From NCBI GenBank assembly GCA_011050675.1, contig DRFI01000010.1:1-64000 (forward strand): a DNA stretch of 64,000 nucleotides, in the 5' to 3' direction. Positions 1 through 7,896 of this stretch are shown here, in pieces. The notes under the pieces were generated by a model. It was given only the letters and a program-made list of their open reading frames with translations. It had not been told where the DNA came from and did no database searches. A program made the translations under genes and the position numbers. The first letter of the stretch is position 1, and every line of letters begins with the position of its first letter. Origin of the DNA: Maribacter sp. (GTDB taxonomy: Bacteria; Bacteroidota; Bacteroidia; Flavobacteriales; Flavobacteriaceae).

Positions 1-504
1 GAATCTTCAATATTGCTTTTAAAGTCTATAAAAAGGCATTAATAATTATACCTTACCTGAAGGCTTTTAGATAGTTTAATTGACCATTCCTATCGATAAA
101 CTATTGGAAAGTTCAGTGAAACGCTAATTTTCAGAAAGGTCAGACCGTCGTTTGTTTATACTTTTTTAGTTCCGTAAAACGTGAATTACCAGAACTTTTA
201 AAAAGAACGACAAATGGAACTGGATAAGGATTTGTTTGACGCGAATATCGATAGTCCCATAAAACGGCCGTTTTATGGGACCCAGAATTCTGCACTTATC
301 TTCAAATAACTAATGAAAATAAACAATTTGTCATACCCATATAATCGATTTCTAAAATCCATTTGAAATTCTGCCCAGATAAATCCATATCTGAAATTGC
401 TATGCAATATATTCTAGCGAATCTTAAACCAATAAGATTGTTTCAGCTTTCCCTACTTGTCCATTAGGTAAATGTAAATTTCTTAAGGTTTTAATAGTAT
501 AAAT
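1..504. other. Gene-free stretch at window start
   Basis: No convincing gene is visible on either strand. A 30-codon open frame on the plus strand (ATG at 214, stop near 307) runs through a perfect 28-bp palindrome, but nothing about it is recognisable. The stretch lies downstream of the protease gene and may contain its terminator. It could be decayed DNA of the neighbouring mobile region; that is inference. Confidence 0.5.
254..281. repeat. Perfect 28-bp palindrome
   Basis: The half-site GTCCCATAAAACGG is followed directly by its exact reverse complement, with no spacer. There is no flanking T-tract, so it does not look like a normal intrinsic terminator. It could be a recombinase or dimeric-regulator site, or a cruciform-forming element end. 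Confidence 0.6.
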
Positions 505-2070
505 TTATTCCTTGATTATTTTGTGGGTTTCCTTTATCTTATCCGAAACAATTTCCAGTATGTACAACCCTTTTTTAAGAGCTGTTATATCTAAATCAAA
601 CTTCTCGTTATTAAAAGTTCCCTTACCATTCATAACCTCAATGTTGTTTAAATCAATAAGTTGGTAGCCAAAAACATCACTATTCCCAATTTCCGCTGAT
701 TTAAAGTCTCCAAATGTGGCACTCTCCTTGGAGATAGTAATTGTTGTACTTGCGGGATTAGGACTTATACGATAATAACCGTATCGCCCAGGTATTGGTC
801 CTGTAAAGAAAGCTGAAACTTGACCAGTACCACAGGTATTCTGATTTCTCACCTCAATACGGATACTATTCTCCGTATAATAGAATGTTGTTGTTCTTCC
901 AGTAGTTGTACGTGAAAAAGAATTGTTAACATACCAATCATAAGGGCTATTACCGCTACCACCGTTTATGGTCACATCAATATAGTTGCTACTTGAACTG
1001 TATATACTAATGGACATCGGTGTTTGTCCCTCAACCTGATTTACGTTTAAACGTTCCGTAAATGTGGATCCATTGTTGGAAGTTGCCCTTAACCACCCAC
1101 TTCCAGATGTTGATGCATTAGATGCCCTTATTATAGCAGAAGTATTGTTTTGTGATACTATTTGTATGTTGCCCGATGCAGTCCATGTTATATTTCCGGT
1201 TCCATTCTGCAAAGTATACGTGCTGTTGGTATTACAGACCAAATTATTCCCAGTGATATCAGGTAATTGTAAATTGTTACTTATCCAGCCCCTATAATTG
1301 AACAGTCTTGTATATATGGTCGGTTTATTATCTTTTGGAGATTCGCCCCAGCTGCTACAACCAATAAGAAATCGTTGACTGCTTTTTAGAACGGTTGCCG
1401 GCCCTCCGCTATCCCCTCGGGACACGCCTGAATTTACCAACCTTAACGCAAACATATTATTTGAAACAGTAACGTTTCCAGTATTAAGGTTGTTCGCAGA
1501 GTTATTAGATATAATGGGCATATCCAGTGTCTGCAAAATATTTGATGGAGTAGCAGCGGTTCCATCCAAAGTATTTCCCCATCCGGTCACCCTAGCCATT
1601 CCCCCGGGCAGTGCATCAAAAGCGCTATCAGTTAGTTGAATTGGCAATACGTCGTTGTTATAGTTAAGCGGAGCGGTAATCCTAATAAGGGCAACATCGT
1701 TTTCTTGGGTTGCCGGATTGTAATTGGGATGCCTAATAATCTGCGCCACATTTCTATATTGTCCGGTAATGAGGTCATTTCGTTGTGTTATCCCTGCGGA
1801 TATCGTTATTTCATTTACTCCGATTACATTACCCGTGTTGAAATTTGTTATACAATGGGCTGCGGTCAATATCCATTCCGGAGTTAAGATAGAACCCCCG
1901 CAAATATGTTGATTTCGTGCAGCCAATATATGGTATGTACCTGATCCTCGCATTGATATTTGCCAAGGATTCTGGTCTATTGTAGTATTATTGCCTCCAA
2001 TTATACGCTGTTGGGCATAAGTAGCCGCAAACATTAAGGACATCAGGATTAGTAGGAATTTTTTTTTCAT
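505..2070 (-). CDS. Secreted trypsin-fold serine protease with T9SS sorting domain
   Basis: A 521-aa S1A (chymotrypsin-fold) protease. A signal peptide covers residues 1-19 and is followed by QQR and then the activation-type N-terminus IIGG (23-26), so the propeptide would be only three residues. The catalytic triad is visible as H72 (TAAHC), D125 (ENDVAL) and S221 (GDSGGP). The Cys pair around the catalytic His (HICGG, AAHC) is kept. The residue six before Ser221 is Gly, not the Asp of trypsin, so cleavage after Arg/Lys is not predicted. The protease domain is followed by an Ig/PKD-like stretch (about 270-425) and a C-terminal type IX secretion sorting domain that begins near RISPNPAS and ends in a basic KIIKE tail. 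It should therefore be exported to the periplasm and then secreted or anchored by T9SS. The gene lies 17 bp downstream of a lipoprotein gene on the same strand, probably as an operon. Its substrate is unknown. Confidence 0.9.
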   Translation of the reverse strand: MKKKFLLILMSLMFAATYAQQRIIGGNNTTIDQNPWQISMRGSGTYHILAARNQHICGGSILTPEWILTAAHCITNFNTGNVIGVNEITISAGITQRNDLITGQYRNVAQIIRHPNYNPATQENDVALIRITAPLNYNNDVLPIQLTDSAFDALPGGMARVTGWGNTLDGTAATPSNILQTLDMPIISNNSANNLNTGNVTVSNNMFALRLVNSGVSRGDSGGPATVLKSSQRFLIGCSSWGESPKDNKPTIYTRLFNYRGWISNNLQLPDITGNNLVCNTNSTYTLQNGTGNITWTASGNIQIVSQNNTSAIIRASNASTSGSGWLRATSNNGSTFTERLNVNQVEGQTPMSISIYSSSSNYIDVTINGGSGNSPYDWYVNNSFSRTTTGRTTTFYYTENSIRIEVRNQNTCGTGQVSAFFTGPIPGRYGYYRISPNPASTTITISKESATFGDFKSAEIGNSDVFGYQLIDLNNIEVMNGKGTFNNEKFDLDITALKKGLYILEIVSDKIKETHKIIKE

Positions 2071-2087
2071 AGTTTATATATTTATGA

Positions 2088-2495
2088 CTATTCTTCGAGA
2101 AGGGTGAAACCTTTGTAATCGTTCGTCACAAGTCCATGCGCTCCAGTAAGACACGATATTAATTTTCCTGTTATTTCAACATCTGAACCTTCATCTGACT
2201 TAATTTTTTTAACTGGGAAAATCCTTATGGTCTTTTCTCCATTGATTTCGAACAACAAGGGCAGATGTGTTTCAGCATCCACTTCATAATAGGTCTTGAT
2301 ACCGTTGAAGAAAGGCTGACCATCTTCCACAACTCTTACTTTTGCCGGAATGGCTTCGGTCAGCTCAATAAGTATGTCAGGCTCTATACATAGAGCATTA
2401 AGGTCGACATCTTCATTTTCTTGACCATTGGAACAGGACATCATCATTGAGATGCTAAGAAAAATCATCGTTTTGATCAATACTTTTGATTTCAT
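2088..2495 (-). CDS. Small putative lipoprotein, unrecognised
   Basis: A 135-aa protein with a signal peptide ending in a lipobox-like MMSC, Cys21 being the predicted lipidation site. This is followed by a polar NGQENEDVD stretch typical of a lipoprotein tether. The mature part has two further Cys residues (LNALC, LISCL) that could form a disulfide, and it is predicted to be mostly beta. I recognise no family. It is the upstream gene of a likely two-gene operon with the secreted serine protease (17-bp gap). A role as inhibitor, chaperone or partner of the protease is possible but is only inference from position. Confidence 0.7.
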   Translation of the reverse strand: MKSKVLIKTMIFLSISMMMSCSNGQENEDVDLNALCIEPDILIELTEAIPAKVRVVEDGQPFFNGIKTYYEVDAETHLPLLFEINGEKTIRIFPVKKIKSDEGSDVEITGKLISCLTGAHGLVTNDYKGFTLLEE

Positions 2496-2586
2496 AAAGA
2501 TAAATTTAGTTAATATTAATTAAAGTAGGAAAATACTTACATTAAAGTCGATAAACAGTTCATCCGACAAAGATTTCTTTTAAGAT

Positions 2587-2919
2587 GTGGAAAAGTCGAA
2601 AGAGTTGCTTAGTCTCCGACGCTTTATGACTCTGTTTCATGTGTTTTTATACAAGAATCGACCCCTATCCAATCTGCCTGCTGAAGATTTAATTTCCTTT
2701 ACTCCTTTATTTCTTTTATCTCCGGTATGGTATCCGTTTTTCATTAGGCTTTCGTCTTTGGGCATAAAAGAGGAATATGACAGTTTAAAAGAAGCGTTTG
2801 GGAGCCGTTCTGTAATGTCATCTCAGCATATCAATTTGCACTTGGAATATGATTTCAAGAGAAAAAGCAAGGAATACCACTTTGATATGGACAGAATGGA
2901 ATCATTGATAATCCCTTGA
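2587..2919 (+). CDS. Doubtful ORF, possible gene remnant
   Basis: A 110-codon open frame starting at GTG. It has a hydrophobic Pro/Leu/Phe-rich middle (LFLLSPVWYPFF) and a charged C-terminal third (FKRKSKEYHF). I do not recognise a family, there is no clear ribosome-binding or promoter signal, and the following kilobase appears non-coding. It may be the relic of a gene on a decaying mobile element, or a chance frame. Low confidence. Confidence 0.2.
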   Translation: MEKSKELLSLRRFMTLFHVFLYKNRPLSNLPAEDLISFTPLFLLSPVWYPFFIRLSSLGIKEEYDSLKEAFGSRSVMSSQHINLHLEYDFKRKSKEYHFDMDRMESLIIP

Positions 2920-3210
2920 TTTTATCACTAATGAACATTTCATCCCAATTTTGGATGAAGGCCAAGTAGAAATTTTGATAGTTCTCTAAAAGGAACCTTT
3001 TACGGCACTACAATTTATCTCTGACGTTCAAATAAACCTGTTTCCATTTAATTAGACGAGTATGTTTAATCCCAGGTTTATTTAGAATTAGATAAATCTA
3101 AGATTATAATTTAGATAATTGACAAATAGGATCACTCAGCACATTCCCTTTCATTTTGCGAAAAGCTCCATTGCAGGAGAAAGCGCTTCACTACAAAAGG
3201 TCTTGAACAC

Positions 3211-3309
3211 AATCCTGAATTTTGACTTTCTATTACGCCTGCCAGTCAATTTTCTTCTTTCCGTTGTGCTGGAAAGAGACACTACTTTCCCGAGCTAAAA
3301 TTCAGGATT
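3211..3309. repeat. 13-bp inverted repeat enclosing a hairpin
   Basis: AATCCTGAATTTT at 3211-3223 is the exact reverse complement of 3297-3309. Within the 73-nt spacer, CTTTCC (3257-3262) and GGAAAG (3271-3276) form a smaller stem with an 8-nt loop. Nested stems next to a mobilization gene fit an oriT or a structured RNA; this is a position-based guess. Confidence 0.45.
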
Positions 3310-3928
3310 ACGTTCGCCAGAACAAATACCACGTTGACACTTTCCTGCACAAAGAATTAAAATTTGAGTTGGGACGAACTGCATAATCATTCGCACGCTC
3401 ACTTTTATAAGTTCTTACCCAATCTAATTTTAGGTAGGGTTACAGAAAAGGTAACGGCGATGGCGCTATGGGAAGTAACTGATTAAAACTGGAATGAATG
3501 GTAATCCGTATTATTTTGCTATAAAAAATAGCGGTAACTAACTGGAAATATAGCATTCCATATCAAAAGAAAAGGAATACGCTCAAGATATAATAAGTAG
3601 CTGATCTTAAAGGAAAATGAATGTCAAAATATAGCAATAGAAACCATGCAAAATGAATTCGAAAAGTATCGCAAATATCTAATTGTCAATCAATTAAAAT
3701 TGAATAACTTCTGTTTATTACTAAAAAATATTGATATTCCAAGCGTATAAAATAGCTTTTCAAAAGTAGTTGGAAAGTATGAAGATCCTGAAATGAAATG
3801 AAGGAATCGAATAGCAAGAGGGTAACACGCTAAAGCTATGTTTCGTTTATTCGATTTTGCCATAAACCTAACGTTTATATGGGTTAACAGGGTTTATTCA
3901 ATATTTTGAATCTATGGATTATCGCTGC

Positions 3929-3983
3929 TTTTTAGTAAAAACAATCGTTAACCGCCGTGAATAGGCATCAATTTTACTAAAAA
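3929..3983. promoter_or_regulatory. 12-bp inverted repeat before the mobilization gene
   Basis: TTTTTAGTAAAA (3929-3940) is repeated exactly in inverted form at 3972-3983, ending 2 bp before the ATG at 3986. The 31-bp spacing is about three helical turns. It could bind a dimeric regulator, possibly autoregulation by the mobilization protein, or form an RNA stem that hides the start. Confidence 0.4.
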
Positions 3984-3985
3984 CT

Positions 3986-4402
3986 ATGGATAAGGGATAT
4001 GAAAAAGAAGAATTTGAAACACTAAAGATTAAAAGTTCAGTAGCCGGTCATTTTAGAAAATTTAGTAAAATGTTATCAAGGTCCCAGTCGATGACATTAC
4101 TCCTGATGATGGACTTTTTTGAAGAAAATGGAATTTCACCGACAGAGAATTTAGGACCACGGATGGAGACCTTGGAAAACAGGATTTCTTTGCTGATAAA
4201 GAAACGCATGAACGGAATGATCGCGATACTGAAGGATATCGAAAAATCCCAGACCAAACCTACGGCGGCAATGCTGTATGCCCTCTTTGAACAAACCGAA
4301 CCGGTCAAAAAGCCAATGATGGTAGAGAAAAAGTACTTCAAAGAAAAAAAGCAGGTACGGTACCAAGAAAGAAATAACGATAACAAAATCACGGGAATGT
4401 GA
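3986..4402 (+). CDS. BfmA/BtgA-like mobilization protein
   Basis: A 138-aa basic protein. Its N-terminal half (EFETLKIKSSVAGHFRKFSK, then SQSMTLLLMMDFFEENGISP) matches my memory of the BfmA/BtgA family, accessory mobilization proteins of Bacteroidota transposons and integrative elements that carry a ribbon-helix-helix-like DNA-binding part. The middle is helical and charged and the C-terminus is Lys-rich. The stop codon overlaps the next ATG (TGATG), so the two genes are translationally coupled. In other elements such proteins work with a relaxase at oriT; no relaxase gene is visible here, which suggests a reduced or broken element. A 12-bp inverted repeat lies immediately upstream. Confidence 0.65.
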   Translation: MDKGYEKEEFETLKIKSSVAGHFRKFSKMLSRSQSMTLLLMMDFFEENGISPTENLGPRMETLENRISLLIKKRMNGMIAILKDIEKSQTKPTAAMLYALFEQTEPVKKPMMVEKKYFKEKKQVRYQERNNDNKITGM

Positions 4403-5085
4403 TGGAAAAAGTGAACTACATCGCTCACCTGAATGCCGTCTTCGAAAAATTAAACGAGGACGATAGGGTCAAACAAGGGCACATTACCTTGTACCTGGCG
4501 TTCTTCCAGAAATGGAACAGGGAGTACTTTAAAAAGACCTTGACCATAAATAGGACAGCCATAATGAAAAGGGCAAAGTTCAAATCAAAAACGACTTACC
4601 ACAATTATCTGAAGGATTTGAACGACTGGGGATATCTAGTTTACTTTCCCTCCTTTCATCCGGCAAGGGGCTCAAGAGTAAGGCTTCCCATTTTCGGGAC
4701 AAGTAGTGGTACAACCTCTGGGACACTTCCACGTCAAAATTTGGCCAGCAGCGTACCGGAACCTGGCCAAAATCTGGTACCTTCTTATAAACATAAAACA
4801 AAAGAAAACTTAAATAAACTGGAAAGACCAAAAAATGGCCGGGCTGTTTTAATTTTTTTTAGAGAGAATAATTGGCAGGAAACGGAAGGTAGAAAATTCT
4901 ATGCCTACTATGAATCAAAAAATTGGAAACTACGAGGAGGTCTAAACATCAAAAACTGGAAAGCGCAAGCTAAAAAGTTTGTAGAGAAGGGTATTGAAGG
5001 TAAACAAGAATTGACCACGCCAATTTCTGGCTATCTAAAAAAACTTCAGAGTAGGGTTGAAAGAAATTTTGAAGACCAACTTTAA
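4402..5085 (+). CDS. Unrecognised mobile-element protein, coupled to BfmA/BtgA-like gene
   Basis: A 227-aa protein when started at ATG 4402, whose A is the last base of the upstream stop codon; the GTG one codon earlier is a less likely start. The N-terminal 90 residues (HITLYLAFFQKWNREYF, then an MKRAKFKSKTTYHNYLKDLNDWGYL segment broken by charged residues) look like a winged-helix DNA-binding domain of the type seen in replication or regulatory proteins of Flavobacteriia elements. A Gly/Ser/Thr/Pro-rich linker follows (about 100-135), then a Lys-rich C-terminal part. It is convergent with the integrase gene, 4 bp away. A role in element replication or transcription is plausible but unproven. 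Confidence 0.6.
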   Translation: MEKVNYIAHLNAVFEKLNEDDRVKQGHITLYLAFFQKWNREYFKKTLTINRTAIMKRAKFKSKTTYHNYLKDLNDWGYLVYFPSFHPARGSRVRLPIFGTSSGTTSGTLPRQNLASSVPEPGQNLVPSYKHKTKENLNKLERPKNGRAVLIFFRENNWQETEGRKFYAYYESKNWKLRGGLNIKNWKAQAKKFVEKGIEGKQELTTPISGYLKKLQSRVERNFEDQL

Positions 5086-5089
5086 AGAT

Positions 5090-6301
5090 TTACATAAACT
5101 TATTTCTTAAAACTGCCATGTCTTTTCCTACTTTCATATCCAAAATCTTGGCGTAATGTTGCGTGGTTCGCAAATTCGTATGACCGAGCATTTTACTAAC
5201 GGATTCTATAGGAACCCCATTTGTAAGCGTCACCGTTGTTGCAAAGGTGTGCCTGGCTAAGTGGAAAGTCAAGTTCTTCACAATACCACAGCAATCTGCA
5301 ATTTCTTTAATATACGAATTCATTTTTTGATTGCTCAGTACGGGCAGAACCAAATCTTTTTCTTTCAAAAGCTCATCATCTTCGTATTTTTCAATGATAG
5401 CCAGGGCAATGGGTAAGATAGGAATATTACTTCTAGTATCGGTTTTGGTCCGTCTGGTTTTAATCCATTTCTCGCCGTCTGAACCTATTACGATATCGGC
5501 ATTGGTCAGTTTCTTAACATCTGCATAGGCTAGGCCTGTGAAACAACAAAAGACAAAGATGTCTCGTACTTGATCTAAGCGTTTTATCTTAAATTTTAAA
5601 TCGATAATACGTTGAATCTCCCCTTCGGTTAAAAATTCACGCTCAACAATTTTCAGCTTTCCCTTCCAATTTACAAAAGGGTCTTTATCGATCCAATCAT
5701 TCGCATAAGCTATGCGAATGATTTTTTTAAAATTGGTAATATATTTAATTGCGGAGTTATGCGCACACTTACGGGTCATTTTAAGGTAGTATTCGAAGCC
5801 TGTAATGAACTTGTGGTCCACATCTTGGACCGGAATATCATTTTTCTTGTACTTCTTCCTAATATATTCCGTGACGTGTTTTTTACAGGTGCGATAGCGT
5901 TCCGCTGTACCAGGGGAGAAACCCTTGCCTATAAGACTTTCGACTTCATCATTATGTTCCTGGAATATTTCTAGGAGCATTTTTTTTATTTTGTCCTTGC
6001 CCAATAGTACATCGCGCATATCAGAAGCGGAATAAGAAGCTTTGTCCTGTTCAAAATTCCTCTGAATCGAATAAATTCTATTTTTTATATCGCTTAAATG
6101 TCTATTGATTTCTTGAGCATCAGCAGAGTTTCCCATCACTAGTTGGGTTCGAGAGTTCCACAAGTCAAGGTGGACTTTTCGGTGGACGCTAAATTCTGAC
6201 CGACGGCTGTCAAGTGTTATTCTCAGGAAGATCGTAGTCTTACCTGCAGAATTTACTTTACTTTTTTTGATGAAAAATAGAAGGGAAAGTGGACGTGACA
6301 T
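5090..6301 (-). CDS. Tyrosine recombinase (integrase), Bacteroidota type
   Basis: A 403-aa site-specific recombinase: an N-terminal arm-binding domain (about 1-90), a SAM-like core-binding domain (about 110-205) and a C-terminal catalytic domain. Visible catalytic residues are HLAR (His347, Arg350), His374 in LGHTN and the nucleophile Tyr383 in HYAKI. The first catalytic Arg expected after TGL is replaced by Ala258 (FTGLAYAD). A missing Arg I is known in the CTnDOT integrase group, so this need not mean loss of activity. The gene faces away from tRNA-Ser(UGA), whose 3' end is 238 bp upstream of the integrase start. This is the usual arrangement for an element integrated into a tRNA 3' end. 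Confidence 0.9.
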   Translation of the reverse strand: MSRPLSLLFFIKKSKVNSAGKTTIFLRITLDSRRSEFSVHRKVHLDLWNSRTQLVMGNSADAQEINRHLSDIKNRIYSIQRNFEQDKASYSASDMRDVLLGKDKIKKMLLEIFQEHNDEVESLIGKGFSPGTAERYRTCKKHVTEYIRKKYKKNDIPVQDVDHKFITGFEYYLKMTRKCAHNSAIKYITNFKKIIRIAYANDWIDKDPFVNWKGKLKIVEREFLTEGEIQRIIDLKFKIKRLDQVRDIFVFCCFTGLAYADVKKLTNADIVIGSDGEKWIKTRRTKTDTRSNIPILPIALAIIEKYEDDELLKEKDLVLPVLSNQKMNSYIKEIADCCGIVKNLTFHLARHTFATTVTLTNGVPIESVSKMLGHTNLRTTQHYAKILDMKVGKDMAVLRNKFM

Positions 6302-6481
6302 AATTTTGAGCTTAAATTTGCTTTAATTTAATCAAAAAATCACAATTAATAATTATTGTAAGAAACTTATTATCAGTTATTTATGAATATCTGGTGGACC
6401 TTTTTGGATTTACTCAACCTCCACCGAATTAGCCCCTTTTAGAATGATATTATTTGATATTAAATGAAATCAATAAAAATG
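6302..6481. other. Integrase upstream region, possible att side
   Basis: This AT-rich stretch lies between the integrase start and the tRNA terminator and should contain the integrase promoter and arm-type binding sites. A short inverted pair, GGTGGA and TCCACC, is visible around 6390-6425. No direct repeat of the tRNA 3' end was found elsewhere in the first 6 kb. Confidence 0.35.
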
Positions 6482-6516
6482 AAAAACCCTGTAAATCAAC
6501 GATTTACAGGGTTTTT
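6482..6516. terminator. Terminator of tRNA-Ser
   Basis: A perfect 16-bp stem (AAAAACCCTGTAAATC and its complement) with a 3-nt loop and A/T tracts on both sides. It lies 24 bp beyond the tRNA 3' end on the minus strand and can work in both directions. Confidence 0.8.
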
Positions 6517-6539
6517 GGTGCCTTTTAAAGGACTTTTCG

Positions 6540-6624
6540 CGGAGAAAGAGGGATTCGAACCCCCGGAGGTGTGACCCTCAACAGTTTTCAAGACTGCCGC
6601 ATTCGACCACTCTGCCATTTCTCC
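6540..6624 (-). tRNA. tRNA-Ser (anticodon TGA)
   Basis: An 85-nt class II tRNA read on the minus strand. The acceptor stem GGAGAAA pairs with TTTCTCC and is followed by discriminator G. The anticodon loop CTTGAAA gives TGA, there is a long variable arm (TTGAGGGTCACACCTCC region), and the T-arm carries GGTTCGAATCC. CCA is not encoded. It decodes UCA and other UCN codons. Its 3' end faces the integrase gene, so it is a likely integration target. Confidence 0.95.
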
Positions 6625-6782
6625 TGAGTGCCTCATCAGGTATTCCCTGAATGCGGGTGCAAATATATAAAGGATTTCTTATCTAGTAAAGCCTTTTCTT
6701 ATTTATTTTCAAACTCTTTATTTCCGGCGAATAAAGAATCTTTTGAAAAGATTGAATTTCAGTTATTTATTACCTTTCCGCC

Positions 6783-7790
6783 ATGGTAAATTCTTTAGTT
6801 AGCATACTAATTCCTTTTAAGGATGTTGAAGATTATTTGGAAGAATGTCTCAATTCTATTCAAAATCAGACCTATAAAAATTGGGAAGTGATTGCCGTTA
6901 ATGATAGTTCCACAGATAATAGTTTGGAAATCGCTACTAAATTTGCAGACTTAGATGAAAGATTTAAAATATTATCTAACGATAAGTCTGGCATTATAAC
7001 CGCTCTTAGAAAGGCTTATAAAAATTGTAACGGAGAATACATTTCGCGTATGGATGCTGACGATCATATGACACCAGACAGAATACAAGTAATGTTTCAA
7101 TCCTTGATAGAAAATAAAAAAGGCTGCCTTGCCGTTGGAAAAGTAAAGTACTTTTCCAAAAATGGCGTCAACGATGGCTATGACAGGTATGAAAAATGGC
7201 TGAACAAATTGACAGAAACAGGCACAAACTTTCAAGAGATATATAAAGAATGTGTAATACCATCTCCATGTTGGATGGTTCATAAATCTGATTTTGATAT
7301 TTGCGGGGCGTTTACACCAGATAGATATCCAGAAGATTACGACCTTGCATTTCGCTTTTATGAAAAGGAACTAAAATGTATACCCTGTACCTCTACCCTG
7401 CACTATTGGCGAGATTATGACAACCGAACATCAAGAACAAGTAAACATTATGCCCAGAACTATTTTCTAGATATAAAACTACACTACTTCTTAAAATTAG
7501 AATACCAACCAACTAATGAAATTGTAGTTTGGGGTGCTGGTAAAAAAGGCAAAAACATAGCTAATTCTTTAGTCGACAAAAATATTCCTTTCCATTGGGT
7601 GTGTGATAATCCAAAAAAAATAGGAAAAGACATTTACGGGGTGCAGTTAAAACACTTCTCCGTATTGAAAGACATTAAAAATTCAAAAACTATAATTACT
7701 GTGGCTAATGAAGAAGAACAAATGAGTATTCAATCTTTTTTCACAGAATTAAATCAAATGCCAGCCAAAGATTATTTCTTTTTTTGCTAG
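6783..7790 (+). CDS. Family 2 glycosyltransferase with C-terminal Rossmann-like domain
   Basis: A 335-aa protein. Residues 1-225 form a GT-A family 2 glycosyltransferase: LVSILIPFKD start, a VNDSSTDNS nucleotide-binding turn and the metal-binding DAD at 91-93 (SRMDADD). Residues 245-335 form a second, small domain with a nucleotide-binding-like glycine motif, WGAGKKG (250-256), resembling the NAD-type or PglD-like Rossmann start. No signal peptide or membrane segment is seen, so it is probably cytoplasmic or peripheral and acts on a nucleotide sugar in glycan assembly. It stands alone beside the tRNA. The sugar and acceptor cannot be told. Confidence 0.85.
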   Translation: MVNSLVSILIPFKDVEDYLEECLNSIQNQTYKNWEVIAVNDSSTDNSLEIATKFADLDERFKILSNDKSGIITALRKAYKNCNGEYISRMDADDHMTPDRIQVMFQSLIENKKGCLAVGKVKYFSKNGVNDGYDRYEKWLNKLTETGTNFQEIYKECVIPSPCWMVHKSDFDICGAFTPDRYPEDYDLAFRFYEKELKCIPCTSTLHYWRDYDNRTSRTSKHYAQNYFLDIKLHYFLKLEYQPTNEIVVWGAGKKGKNIANSLVDKNIPFHWVCDNPKKIGKDIYGVQLKHFSVLKDIKNSKTIITVANEEEQMSIQSFFTELNQMPAKDYFFFC

Positions 7791-7870
7791 CGATTATTCA
7801 AGTTTAAATGAGCTATTGAAAACAAGAAAATAATAGTTCCATTCTCACAAGCTTCTAAATTCAAAATAAT

Positions 7871-7878
7871 TATCTTTG
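7871..7878 (+). promoter_or_regulatory. TAnnTTTG -7 promoter element
   Basis: TATCTTTG matches the Bacteroidota -7 consensus and lies 18 bp before the ATG of the BatA-like gene. No clear -33 TTTG is seen at the usual distance. Confidence 0.45.
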
Positions 7879-7896
7879 CCGTAATCACAACAAGGA

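Larger units (their letters stand above)
2920..3985. other. Gene-free 1.07-kb region with inverted repeats
   Basis: No frame longer than about 35 codons looks like a gene. The region contains a 13-bp inverted repeat enclosing a smaller hairpin (3211-3309) and a 12-bp inverted repeat just before the next start codon (3929-3983). It sits directly upstream of a mobilization-type gene, so it could hold an origin of transfer, a structured RNA or decayed element genes. None of these is demonstrated. Confidence 0.5.

Noticed and set aside
1..6300. Direct repeat of the tRNA-Ser 3' end marking the other element boundary
   Set aside because: I looked for GGATTCGAAC-type sequence and found none in the first 6.3 kb; the boundary may be outside the window.
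1..6301. Possible defence or restriction island in the accessory region
   Set aside because: No nuclease, methyltransferase, toxin-antitoxin pair or other defence motif was recognised among its genes.
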